From Hibiscus mutabilis (lineage: Eukaryota > Streptophyta > Magnoliopsida > Malvales > Malvaceae): a DNA stretch of 64,000 nt. Shown one piece after another: positions 35,987 through 48,010 of the stretch (within the stretch, counting starts at the first letter, position 1; every line of letters starts with the position of its first letter). A program made the position numbers and the translations under genes. Under the pieces are notes generated by a model. The model had not been told where the DNA came from, searched no databases, and was given only the letters and a program-made list of their open reading frames with translations. The stretch lies in NCBI GenBank assembly GCA_019671005.1, contig CM033718.1, forward strand, positions 1,922,001 through 1,986,000, given 5' to 3'.

Positions 35987-37770
35987 TAAAAAAGGTGACA
36001 TAAGTATAAATATAAGCTAAGTTTTCATTATTTTCAATACAATTATTTTTAACTAAACCTAATTAAATATTTTAATAGTGTTATAAAAAGAAAAAAATTG
36101 ATACATAAGCTTGATTTATATATGTCCGTCAAATTTAGAGATAATAAATTTAAATTTCATAATTTTTATACATATTATATATCAAAATTTAATTTTTAAA
36201 ATGATATTTAATATACATGTTGTATAAAATTTATTTTAAGCAACCTTACCTATTTAAATGTTATTTTTCATATTTAAATTTTCAGGGTTTCTGTCTTTCT
36301 GGTGATTGAGGTTAATGGGGCCATAGCCTAATTGTAATAGTAATGGCAGAATGTCGGCCAGGGAACATTGAAGGTCCACCGCAAGCAAAAGCAAGTCGGT
36401 GGACTGCCCCATATTTGTATTTTATAATTAAATAAAATATTTGTATTGTTACTTATGTTGATATGTAAGTATCATTTCTAATAATTTTAATTTTAAAGTT
36501 TAAATTTATTTGGTAGCCTTTTTAGTTTTCATATTTTTGTCCTGATTAATCATGATCAATCTGAGTCGCACACTTAATTTTGGCGGGTAAGTCTTTTACC
36601 GGAGATTTTCTACCTATACAACGCATTGAACTCAAAACTTGTTTAAGCGATATCAAGCTGCGTTCTACTTAAACAAACCCCATTAATAATTTTAAAGTTT
36701 AAACAGACTTTCGAATTTTAGGCGTACGACCCTTATATATATTATAATTACATTTTAGACTCAAATTGAAATTGATCTTTTAGAGACTATTATGTAAAGG
36801 GCTGACCTTTCAAAATTGAAAAATAATATTCATACACACAAAATTAATTATGTCAAAACATCCCTAAATTATACCTTAGATTCTATTGGTCCCAAGCTTC
36901 CGGACACAATAATTAACTTAAAACAGTATAATTTAAATAACTATAATATATAATTTGTTTTACAAATTCAAATATAATAATGAGAAAATTCCAAAATTCA
37001 AGTAAAAATTATTTACAATAGTAAGGAAATAGATATATTGATCGATGGATGTAAATATTTAATTAGTTATTTATAAAACAACCTCGTTATTATAGATGCA
37101 AACTCTTCATAACTATGTTGAACTGTACATTCGTTTTGATTAGAATTATGTCGATGACTTAATATATTCATTTTCTTGATATCACACAATTTTTTTAATA
37201 AATATTTGAAGTTCTTTTATTGTATTTGAATTTACAAAACAATGCATATATTTTATTTTAATTAAATTGTTATATCTATTTTACGTTAATTTATATATTT
37301 GAAGATTAAGGATAAATTTAAAATTTAAAGTATAATTTACGGATGTCTGGTACAATTAATTACACGTATACCAGACATAATCTTATTTATTCAATTAAAA
37401 AATAATCATTTACTTTTTTTAATAGAAAATAATCATTTATTTACGTTGTTAAAAATCATCCCTTATCTCTCAAACCTTAATTAGTGGTCAGGAGTTATAT
37501 TTTCGCCTTGAGTAAGGAGCAGCTTTGAAACCATGGGCGAACATGAGATGATGGCAGGGGTCAGACACCCGTGGTTCACCTTATGGTCTATTCTTTTTTT
37601 AATTTGGCCCTTGTAGAATTTTAAATTACAATTTATTTTACCTGTCTTAATACTATAGATTGTGTGTTGTCTTAGTAAAAAAGTGTGTATAGTGAATTGA
37701 GTTTTTTTTTACTTGAAGTTAGTGAACCGGAACCTATTGATGATGTTTTTTAGTCTTTTATTATTTTTAG
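35987..37770. other. AT-rich intergenic sequence, nothing recognised
   Basis: About 1.8 kb without protein-like ORFs. Two short GC-richer islands (36300-36410 and 37495-37575) show no identifiable feature. Confidence 0.5.
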
Positions 37771-38253
37771 ATTTAGGTGTAAGAAACCCTCAAACTTTTA
37801 AAAAATCAATTAAGTCCCTGAATTTTTTTTGCACTCATTCAAGCTTTTGAACCAAGAAATTGAATTAATAAAGTCTTTTGACCAATTTTGACCATTAAAT
37901 CTTAGACAATTTTTTCTTTAGATATTACTGACACATGATACACTATAGTTCTATCATGTTGTATTTACAGATTTCTTTAAAAAATATTATTTTTAATAAA
38001 TTATATACATTCTTTAGGATTTTTAGAACTTTTAAAGAATTTTTTATATAAAATAAATTTTTTAAAAATATCGAGTTGAGACACTATGGCACAACGCACT
38101 GCACCAACAGATCCAAAAAAATATAAGATTTAATGGTCAAAATTAGTTTAAGGGCTTAATTGATTCGATTTCTTGGTTCAATGACTTAATTGGGTGTAAA
38201 AAAGTTTAGAAACTTATTTTTTTAAGTTCAATGGTTTTTTATATCGTTAAACT
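37771..38253. repeat. Diverged relative of the 18692-19219 Mutator-like element
   Basis: Shares TTTTTGCACTCATTCAAGC, TTTGAACCAAGAAATTGAAT, TTTTGACCATTAAATCTTAG and the mirrored TTTAATGGTCAAAATTAG..CTTAATTGATTCGATTTCTTGG in the same order. Exact ends and target duplication are not clear. Confidence 0.7.
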
Positions 38254-38657
38254 TTTATTTTATTTTCGCCCCTTAACTTTTAAATCTTGGCTTCGCTCAT
38301 GTTTAAAACTTGTGGTCAGCATCTGTGCCTTATATAGACAAATAGAACGTAAAAGATTAGCCCTTAGACATACTAGATGCTTAAAAGAACCATCACTTAC
38401 ATAAATAACCTCCAAAAATCAACTCCCTGTTTAAACTTTGAATTCCATATTTATATAATTCTAGTAAGTTATATATATATATTATTTTCCCGTTTTTCAA
38501 ATTATTTTTTGGATTATATATAAACTATGAGCTGACCCGATTGATCGGCTGCTGCCAAATTGTATTTTAGTTTTGACCAGTTGTTTACCAGTTACCACAA
38601 GGGGTTAGTGTGTGTACGCGTGGAGGCTGGAGGAACTTCCACCGACACAATACTTTA

Positions 38658-38870
38658 TGAAAAATTATTAAATAGACTTGTCTTACCACATCATCCGTGA
38701 TCTCAGCTAATAAAGTTTATCCATCTTATTTTTTCAAGGTAAATTGTTATCTCTTTCCTACATATAGATAGAGAGTGAGTAGTTATTGAGAAGTTATTTT
38801 GACGTGAATGAACTTTATTAGCTAGGACCACAAATAACGTTGTGAGCCGGATCATCTAATAATTTCTCCT
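38658..38870. repeat. Hairpin element, ~60-base arms
   Basis: GAAAAATTATTAAATAGACT..CAGCTAATAAAGTTTA pairs with TGAACTTTATTAGCTAGGAC..ATCTAATAATTTCTCC. The loop is about 85 bases. MITE-like. Confidence 0.7.
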
Positions 38871-39833
38871 ACTTTGGACATGAGTTATGAGTGCAAACCT
38901 TTGTATTTTTTTTAAAAAATACGCAGGCAGCGTGTAATTTAATTATAAGTTTGATATAAATATATTAATTTTCTTTTATAAGTAATTATCTAAAGTTTTA
39001 ATTAAAATTTTGTGACGAACATATTATCTTACTATTAAAATTGAAACAAACAATTTAGTATAATAATACTTTTAATCTCAGAACTTATATATTCTATTAG
39101 TTTAATCCTTACTTGAAATAATTTAATAAATTTAACCTTTCGTATTTAAAAATTTCATTAATTAAGTGATTGTGTCTACTAGCATGCGACATTAAGATCA
39201 TAATTAGTTTATTCTATTAGTCTATCAGTTGTCCAGTAACAAAGTGATTGTGTCTGTCGAACTATCATATTTGTCGATTTTCGAGTTGACGGACAATAAC
39301 ATGGAGTGTGACAAATGGTCAGAAGGTGTGTCAAAAGGGTGCAATATCAAAAATTTTAAATATAAATAGTTAAAATTATTTAATTATTTTTAAATTAAAA
39401 TTAAATTAATAAAATGTATAAATTTTGAGACTAAAACATTTATTATATTAAATTATATTTCAATTTTAATAAAAGTGTTATATGTTTGTCATACAAATTT
39501 AATTGAAGGATTAAATTATTTAATTAAAACATATGCTAATATGCATGCCAACTACCAAGCATATTAATTATTTTTTTTATTGTTTTTCGATTCTTTAAAA
39601 ATATATATATTAAAAAATTCACTCCCGTAACGTTGAATGACAAAAAAAATAAAAATAAAAATACTTGATTCTCATCACGAGAAAATAACAGTAATGAGTG
39701 CAAATTAATAAATAAAATTGTTAATTATCATATAATTAATAAGTAACGAGTAATATATCAAATAATCTTTAAAAAATTAAAAAAAAAACTTTTTAGGAAA
39801 GAAATTGCTATGATTACATATTTGGTTTAATTA
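38871..39833. other. AT-rich intergenic sequence
   Basis: No gene or defined repeat seen. Confidence 0.5.
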
Positions 39834-40790
39834 AGGGTAAACTCTTTGGTCACTCAACTATGGCTGTGTTTCTGTTTTGGTCATCAAATGGTTGTTTCTT
39901 TTTGCAAAATCGTCACTAACATTATAGTTTAATTATATTTTGGTAATTGGTCGTTAAAATTTAACATAAAGGATGATGTGTCTCGGTATAATAACAATTC
40001 TAGTTCTCATAATTTATATATTCTATTAATTAGGTCCTAATTTAAAATGAACCATCAAATATTTGGGTCAAACGCCAAATATATCACCCCTTTTCTTCTT
40101 CCTTTGCAACGTCTTCCTCTGGGAATTCTATTATTCCGCTTTTCATCCATTGGAAAGATCCATATTAAGATAATATTTGGATTTTGGGTTAGGGTTTTTA
40201 TACATTCCTTGAGTTTCATAACGAAAACAAACATTTAGAGTTTCCTTCACTTTTCAGTAATCTGGGCCTTCGCTTGGCATAATCTTTTTGACGAATTCCT
40301 CTGGCACAACCTAAAACACTAAAGTTGTAAGGCATTTCAAATTGCAAATGTTGGTGGAATCTCAATTTTTGGAACTTTCCTTGTTCCGAGTGCAATTCAA
40401 CTCCATTATAACCTTAAAGAAGCTAAACTTCTAATAGCATTGGCAAATCTCCAAGGATTTTAAGTGAACCCATGTCATGTTCTAGACCAATGTAAACTAA
40501 TTTTGACAAGGTTATCAAATTCAGAAATCCAACCAGGCAACTTTGAAGGAAAAAAAGTTGCAGAGGAAGAAGAAAGGGGAAGCGATATTTGGGGTTTCAC
40601 CCAAATATTTGATCTTATTTTAGATTAAGTCCTAATTGATAGGCTATATAAGTTTTGAGGACTAAAATTATTATTATAATATAAATAGATAATTTAAAAC
40701 GTACGTTTAGTGATGATTTTGACAAAAAAAAAAGGGTGACAAAAACAAAAACGTGGTCATTCTTGGATGACCAGTTAGAAAATTTACCCT
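39834..40790. repeat. Fold-back element with nested inner inverted repeat (~957 bases)
   Basis: The outer ends AGGGTAAACTCTTTGGTCA and TGACCAGTTAGAAAATTTACCCT are inverted. An inner pair (AATTAGGTCCTAATTTAAAAT..ATCAAATATTTGGGTCAAACGCC against GGTTTCACCCAAATATTTGATC..GATTAAGTCCTAATT) pairs again at about 40030-40090 and 40590-40645. A 63-codon ORF at 40047-40238 falls inside and is probably not a gene. Flanks are TAATTA-rich on both sides. Confidence 0.7.
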
Positions 40791-40861
40791 TTAATTAATT
40801 AGTCGGAGTGTAATGATTGTGATAATAAACTCAAACTCCTTTTTTGGGTTGGTATAATAAA

Positions 40862-41112
40862 AAGGAAAAAAGTTTACACATGCCTTATAGTTTTAGAGGT
40901 TATGTTTTAGTTTAGGGTTTAAGATTTAGGGGTTTACGTTGTAAGATTTAGAATTTAAGGTTAGTATTTAGAATTTAGGGTTTAGAGTTTAGAGTGTGGG
41001 GTTTAGTTTTTTAGGGTTAGGGTTAGAAATTTAGAATTTAGGTTTTTATAGTGTAAATATACATACTTTTATAAAATTAATTTTACACAGACTGTGTATC
41101 AAAGTTTTACCC
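40862..41112. repeat. Telomere-like dispersed repeat, copy 4 (best preserved)
   Basis: Starts AAAGTTTACACATGCCTTAT, continues through TTTAGGGTTTAAGATTTAGG and GGTTTAGTTTTTTAGGGTTA, and ends ACACAGACTGTGTATCAAAG then TTTTACCC. The ends are partly complementary (GTTTACACA and TGTGTATCAAAG). Confidence 0.7.
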
Positions 41113-42740
41113 TAATGAAAAAGGTTGAGGAGTTTAATTGCATGTTCATGATGGCTACAAGGTCCAAAAGATTATCATTATTTGTTCAATCATAAACAAG
41201 TGATGCATGGACATGATCAATTTAGTCTTGTAATTGTTCAATATTATTGATGTTGTCTTTTGTTTTTTATTTCATCAATTTAGCCCTCGATTCTTAGAAT
41301 TGTGTTAATCTTATCCTTTGACTAGCATTAATTAGTAGACTCGTTATCATCAATCACCCTTTACCATGTCAGACACTTTGTCATTAAATAATTAATTGAG
41401 TAAGAATGTTCATACGTTGTTTTCTTTAATAAATTAATGTCTTCCAATAAGAAGATAATGGGTCAGTATTAATGACGTGTTAATATAGTTGATGTAATTT
41501 TTTTTTAATTTGTAAATTTTAAATTAATAATTAACTATGAAACCCTCCATTCATACTACAACATCATCAAAATTAACTTGCCATCAACGACATGAAAAGA
41601 CAATTTATGATAATGACCGACGTGAAAGTATACAGCTACCACATATGTAGAATATAACTACTCTTTTAACTAACAACGGTCAAATGACGAGTTTGATGCA
41701 ATTTATGAATTCGATGGCTAAATTGATGAAATTAAAAATGAGAAATAGCAATACTAATTTTGGGAGATTATAAGAGTGATAAAATTAAAAGAAAAGAAAA
41801 GGCGTTCCTTAATATTCCTTTAGGTAATGGACTCATAGGTTCTAGACTAACCAGGAACAACTTTTTTTTAGATTTTCCTTAAGTAGGATTAAGATTAAAA
41901 TTAGAATTTAATAAAAAAATTACTCTACGACAAAATTATCCCCACCTAGTATAATAATATATTGTAGAAGATGCAATGGTTGGACAACTTATTCATCATT
42001 TCCAATCCATTGGCTTAAAATATTATTATATACTTCATTGGAGCTCTCGTTTTTATATATAATATATTAATCAACATAAGATCTTGTATAATAATGTCTT
42101 AGAAATAACTAATTAAATTAATGTTGAAAAAAGACAAATTATTGAACAAAAAGGGAAAGGGCATTGAAAACATGTTGAACTCTCCCAGTCAGTGCAGATG
42201 CTGTTGCTATTATGCAATGTGAATGTCTCTTTTCAATTTCCATGGCCACGAATGAAAAGATCTCATTTCATGAACAAACAAACAAAAAAAAGGAAAGAAA
42301 ATATTTCATATTTGGCAGTGGAATTCCCAGCTCCACACATTAATAGCCTATAACTTCCTTGATCGGCAGTCAAATAAATATACATATATTTCTGGTAGCA
42401 GCAGGCCATTCATGATCTCTTGGCAGTCCAATAATTTATGCTCACTTGGTGCACATGGCAGGCAGGTTATACAAATCCTTGGATGTATCATACTTTTGTA
42501 AGTTCAATCATATGTCAAACTAATCATATTATTAGATAATTTAATTGTTTATTGGATCTCAAGAAATTTAAAGAGTTCAATAGAATTTTAACGGTCCAAT
42601 ATGATGGTGAATTTTTCAAAAGTTAAAAAAGATGTAAAAGTAAGTCACTTTCAAAGTAAAAAGTAATTGTTGTTATTATTATCATCATCAAACTAATCTT
42701 ATTATTATTAGGTTTAATTATAAAATACGTGTCTAAATTA
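41113..42740. other. AT-rich intergenic sequence, nothing recognised
   Basis: No protein-like ORF; no RNA gene identified. Confidence 0.5.
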
Positions 42741-43002
42741 TACTCTTTCCGTCCCACTTAATATGTTTATTATTGACTTTTTATACATTTTTAGGAAGAA
42801 AAAGTTTGTGTAAAAGATGTGATGTAAAATAATTGAAACGATATTTTTATCCTTGAAAAGTTGAATTTTATTTTGTTAAAAAACTAAAGAAAGGGTAGAA
42901 AGGGAAATGCGCCTTGTAAAAGTTATTAATTTTTTCAATAGGACATTTTAAGTGACAATTTTAAAACACAAAAAGAACATCTTAAGTGGGACAAAAGAAG
43001 TA
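42741..43002. mobile_element. Stowaway-like MITE (Tc1/mariner type)
   Basis: The 258-base element (42743-43000) has ends CTCTTTCCGTCCCACTTAA and CTTAAGTGGGACAAAAGAAG, inverted copies close to the Stowaway consensus CTCCCTCCGTCCC. It is flanked by TA on both sides, the expected duplication. Confidence 0.8.
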
Positions 43003-43199
43003 TTTTTTTTTGTCAAAATAGGTGTTTAATGTTCTATTCTATTAACATTTTAAGTTATATGTATGGATGACAATTAGATATGGACCCAATGAGTCTAATA
43101 AGACATGTTTTTCTTTTAAAATTCAAATCTAAATCAAGTTTTGGGAAAAAAAAGTCAGAGTTGAGATGAGTTCAGATCTAAGATCCCAACCCAAATTAA

Positions 43200-43400
43200 A
43201 TTACTAATATACTCCTTACATATAATATATGTTTAACTACAAAATAAGTGCCCAAAATTATGTCTCTTTTTATTGCAATAGGTGCTTAAAGTAGTTTTTT
43301 TGTTGAAATAGATGTCTAAAGTTTATTTTTTTGTTGAAATAAGTGCTTAAAATATTTTTTTAACTGAAACAAGTGCCTAAAATTTATTTTTTAACTTGTT
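43200..43400. repeat. Four irregular ~43-base tandem units
   Basis: Units of the form TTGAAATAAGTGCTTAAAAT plus T-rich spacer repeat near 43230, 43290, 43335 and 43365. The AATAGGTGCCTAAA-type word is the one found in the arms of the Mutator-like elements, so this may be a fragment of such an arm. Confidence 0.5.
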
Positions 43401-43507
43401 TTAAAATCAACTGAGACACTTACTTTGAAAAATACTATTAATTTCTACCCAGATCATTTCATTTTTTTCCTTTCTTTTTTATTCTAACTCCCAGCCATAC
43501 ATGCCTG

Positions 43508-43860
43508 AATTTCACTCTTTTTTCAATCATTGTTTAATTGCCTGAAGTAGGTTGTTGAAGTAGAATTCAAAGTAGAATTTCACTCTTTTTTCAATCATTG
43601 TTTAATTTCCATAATGCATCTCTGAATCTTGACATGGAATTGATGGATTTCTGATTTTTGGAGAATTTGTAAATTTCTCTATTTTTTTATTGAAAAAAGG
43701 GAGATAGAGAACACCCGGATTGTGGTCGAGTATATATGCATCATAAAATTTGGGGCGGGAGGAAGATCATCATTCCCCGAGAGGGCCAATGTTGAAAATA
43801 CATCATAAAATGCGGAAACAGGAGGAAGACCATTATTACTCGACACGGTTGGGGTCCGGT
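43508..43860. repeat. Two short duplications
   Basis: ATTTCACTCTTTTTTCAATC with its continuation occurs at about 43509 and 43577. The segment CATCATAAAAT..GGAGGAAGA.CAT.ATT occurs at about 43739 and 43801. The stretch between has no gene. Confidence 0.7.
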
Positions 43861-44599
43861 GAAAAATGTATTTTTTCGGGTATAAAAATTTAAAATGTTA
43901 GATTTTTAATAATATTTTATGTTATTTTTTTGTGTTTGTTGATAAATATCAATATTTATTTGTAAGTATCGATACTTTTTTAAAAATATAAAAAAATAAT
44001 TTAAAATATTATTAAAAAGTCTAAAACTTTACGTTTTTTAAATAAATTTTGAAATTTATCATATTTTAGTCGCACCTTAAATATGTTAAACTCAAAACCT
44101 ACTCTTATTTTCACCCATCTTCTATCACCAAGTTTGTATCACGTCTACACCACACCAACATTGAGGTCGAACGACAACAAACCGGTGTTGCGTGAAGGAG
44201 ATTTTGTGAATTAAGTCATTCAATTGAGAAATTGTATCAAATAAGTATTTTAATCAATTTTAATTGTTAAGTCTTAACGTTTTTTTTCTAGATTTATTAT
44301 TTTTATATGACACATTATAGTTTTGCCACGTGACATTAAAAAGAATTTAAATTTTTTTTAAATTAAATGTTTTAAAATAATAATACAAAAGTAAAAAAAA
44401 ATAAGTTCTACTAAAAATTATTTAGAGAATCTAAATTTTAAAAAATATTTTAAAAAATAAAATGTCAATATTATTGAAAAATCTAAAATATTGATCTCCC
44501 GATAAACTAAAACTATACCTAATTTGGTGGGGAAAAAAAGATAAGATCTTCATTAGTTTTTTTCTCCAAAAGTTGGAGTGTCCCACCCTTGCCCTTAAA

Positions 44600-45060
44600 A
44601 TTTTGTTTTAATTTCATCCCAACTCACATTCTAAATTAGTTCTCAAACTTTTAAACATTTCAATTTCATCCCCAAACTATTAGTATATGCTAATCACATC
44701 TATTGCTAATAAAATCGTTAAAAATATTAAAAAACATTAATTACCATGTAAATACTAATATTTATGTAATAATATAACATGACATAAATGATAATGATGT
44801 ATCATGTCCCCCAGAACAATTATTTAGAAAGCAATCGAAAGGTTCTTTGGTTTTTAATTTTGTTCTCCCAGCTTGTTTATAATTATTTCTATGTTTCAAA
44901 GTTAAACAATGTTTACATGTCAGTTAACCATTTTTATAACATGTTTATTAGCATGAGACATTATTAGCATATACTAATAATTTGAGATGAAATTTGAATG
45001 TTTAAAAGTTTGGGGACTAATTTAGAACGGTGGCTGTAATTTTTGGATGAAAGTGAAATG
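44600..45060. repeat. Fold-back element, ~100-base arms
   Basis: Left ATTAGTTCTCAAACTTTTAAAC..ACTATTAGTATATGCTAA pairs with right TTAGCATATACTAATAATTT..GTTTAAAAGTTTGGGGACTA. A further copy of the arm follows to about 45150. Confidence 0.65.
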
Positions 45061-47013
45061 TTTTAAAGTTTAAAGACCAATTTAGAATGAAAATAATAAT
45101 TTGAGAATGAAATTGATACATTGAAAAGTTTAGAATCAATACGAAACAAGGATTACAATTTGGGTACATGCCGTGAAATTAACTATTAGGGTTGTTTGGT
45201 TCACGAAAAATATTATTATCCTAGTAATAACCTTTTCTGAAATGACATTTCCTTGTTTGGTTTGAGAGCATTTTCCTTTTGGGGTAATAATGTTTTTTCA
45301 ATAGTGTCAATTTTCTCTCTAAGTAGTGGGAATGTCATTCCCACCATTTCTTTAGGTATTTGTCAATTATCACCCCTTTGAACTATATTGCCCCTAAATT
45401 AATGAATTTTGTTTATATGGATCCATTGTTGAATTTTTAACTAGATTATTAATTATTTATTGTGTAAATTAATTAAATATTTTTATTTAGTATTAATTTA
45501 ATATTTAAATGGTGTTACACATATTTAAGTATTATTTTAATATTTAATGTATTTTTATTAATATTATAAGATGTTTATATGTTATATGTTGTGATTGCAT
45601 ATTGCTTTATAATTAATAAGTTATGAGTTAACGTGTAATATTTTATTCTTTGATTTATAAGATGTTTATCATCTTATAAAACAGTTTAATAGGTTAACTT
45701 ATGGTTTAAAATTTTGTCACTATTTTTACAACTTTTAGATTTATTTTATTATTTATTGTAATTATTTGACAATTTATCATAAGTAATAAAAACATTAAAA
45801 AACTAAACATATTAAACGTTTAACATTTGAAAATTCACAAAAAATATTTTAATAGAGAGTAATGATGATGTGCAAACATAAAATATATTTTTAAAAAATA
45901 TTTTTTTGAATAATGTAAAAGTGATTACAAGGTAGTATTTGTTCATAGATATTCTTAACCCTTTGACAATGCACATACACTATGTAGACATAGCGATTTG
46001 ACCCATGTCTCCTAGGATGAACATCGTATTAAACGTTTAATTTATATTCTTGTTTTGTCCAATTATAATATTGATTTTCACTTATTTTATATTATTCAAT
46101 TAAATGACGAAATAATGTCACATATGAGTCTAGATGTCAAGTATTTCATACTTTTTTTTATATATTTTTTATATTTATTTAATCAATACTTGTAAATATT
46201 TTATATGAAGCGGGTTGTTGGGTGTACATAATAGGGGTTAAGTGGGTTTGAAGACCTATGTGGGTGGTGTAGCAGGGATGGTTTTAGTCTACTGGGTCGC
46301 GAGGCATAGACAATTTTAAATTTTGTACCCACAACGGGTCGTAGGAAAATTCTTAGCGGAAATAGGTGTGGGGAAACATCCTCTACAACCGTCTTGTCCA
46401 ATTGACATCCCTACTAGAGATTACAACTGATTATTTATAATTATTTATATTATAATTATAAACACTATAAATGTATAACTTTAATTTATAAAATATTAAA
46501 AAAATATTAATATTAGATTGTTGAGTTTTATCAGTGAAACGCACGCTAAATTTATGTCCACGAGGCCAAAAAGCAGTGAAATGAAATTTTTGGGTTCAAC
46601 GGTCATCATAGAAGGTGGTCGGTGGCGACCAACAATGATCGTCATCGATGGTGAGTGACGGTAATGATAAAATTTTGGTCTAATTTATGGGCCAAATTGA
46701 TACTTTACCTAAAGTTTAGGGTCAAAATAATATTTTAGTTGAAGTTTAGGGGTTAAACTATTATTCTATCTAAATTTTAGGTTCAAATTAAAAATTAACT
46801 CCTTCAACTAACATAGCACGCCATCAAACTAACAAGAGTTAGCAGTTCAATGACCAAAATGTAACAAATTGATAATGTAAGTGATTAAAGTGTAATAAAT
46901 TGAAAACATAAGTGATTAAAATATAATTTTTTATAAGTTAATAGACAAAAGTGAACACTTATAGAACGAGAGTGACCATTTTTATAAATTACCCTAAATT
47001 ATGAATACCTACA
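45061..47013. other. AT-rich intergenic sequence with dispersed repeat fragment
   Basis: 45908-46030 is a diverged copy of 5150-5275 (GTGATTACAAGGTAGTATTT through CTCCTAGGATGAACAT). The 66-codon minus ORF at 46201-46401 has no recognisable domain. No gene supported. Confidence 0.5.
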
Positions 47014-47829
47014 AATTATGAAGGCTTAACCGTCAAATATGTGCCAAACTATGAATTTTTCTAGTTAGGATCCCAAACTATTTTTTGGGCTAAATAGGTG
47101 CCTAATATTTTATTCCGTGACCCATTTAAGGTTTTCCATTAATTTCCACCGTTAAAGGACACATGTCATCTCTCGGAAATTCTAAAATTATATTAAAATA
47201 AATAAAATTAATTAATTTTCAAAAAATCTCTAAGATTTCTAGATTTCACAAAACAGCCCCCAAATCCTAAAATCTCTAACTCCTCAAAACCTAAATCCCG
47301 ATTTAGGCCGATTTCTCCGTCGATTGCCACGCCGCCTCCCACCACATCGGTTGCCGAACCATCATGACCATTTCTCCCACCACCTTGTCGTCGAAAATCG
47401 TTCGACGTTGTGTGATTCGCCGAAATTGTCGAATAGTTCCTTCTAACGATTCGCGACGAACGGTGACAGGACGGACGACGAACGACATGTGAGTTGTTAG
47501 GCGAGGGGAGGGTGCTTCATTCCGTCACTGGCAACGCTACAAACTCCGGTGAGAGTGGTTGAATTTTAGGGTTTAGGGATTTGGGGACTATTTGAAAATT
47601 TCAAGATATAATTTTATTTTGTTTTATTAATTTTATTTATTTTTAATATTAATTTTGAAATTTTTAGGAGATGGCACGTATCCTTTAACGGTAAGAATTA
47701 ATGGAGAACCTTTAATTGGTCACAGAATGAAACGTTAGACATTTATTTAGCCTAAAAAGTTGTTTGGGTACCTAACTGAAAAAAATAGCATAGTTCGGGC
47801 ACCTATTTACCTATTAAGCCAATTATGAA
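47014..47829. mobile_element. Mutator-like MITE with 9-base target duplication, 0.2 kb upstream of GH9 gene
   Basis: The element is 47023-47820 (798 bases), flanked by AATTATGAA at 47014-47022 and 47821-47829. Ends are GGCTTAACCGTCAAATATG and its mirror CACCTATTTACCTATTAAGCC, with inverted arms of about 200 bases (AAATAGGTGCCTAATATTTT against TTAGACATTTATTTAGCC). The core carries CGATTTAGGCCGATTTC..GATTGCCACGCCGCC and GGCGAGGGGAGGGTGCTTCATT, shared with the element at 35169-35986. It has no transposase. It sits 181 bases before the glucanase start codon. Confidence 0.88.
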
Positions 47830-48010
47830 CTACACTGGTTTTTAAATACACTTGATCTCCTACGTAAAGTACTAATTAAGCCCCAGAGGGTCTTTAGGCA
47901 GAGGACATATTTCAAAGAGTGAAAAGAGGAGAGACTTCTCTCATGTTCCCTTCACTCTGTAAACAAATAAAAAGGTTAGTTTAGGAGGGAAGGGAACAAC
48001 GGAGAAGAAG

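Noticed and set aside
40862..41112. Interstitial telomere (true TTTAGGG array)
   Set aside because: The units are irregular and embedded in shared non-telomeric sequence; it is a dispersed repeat.
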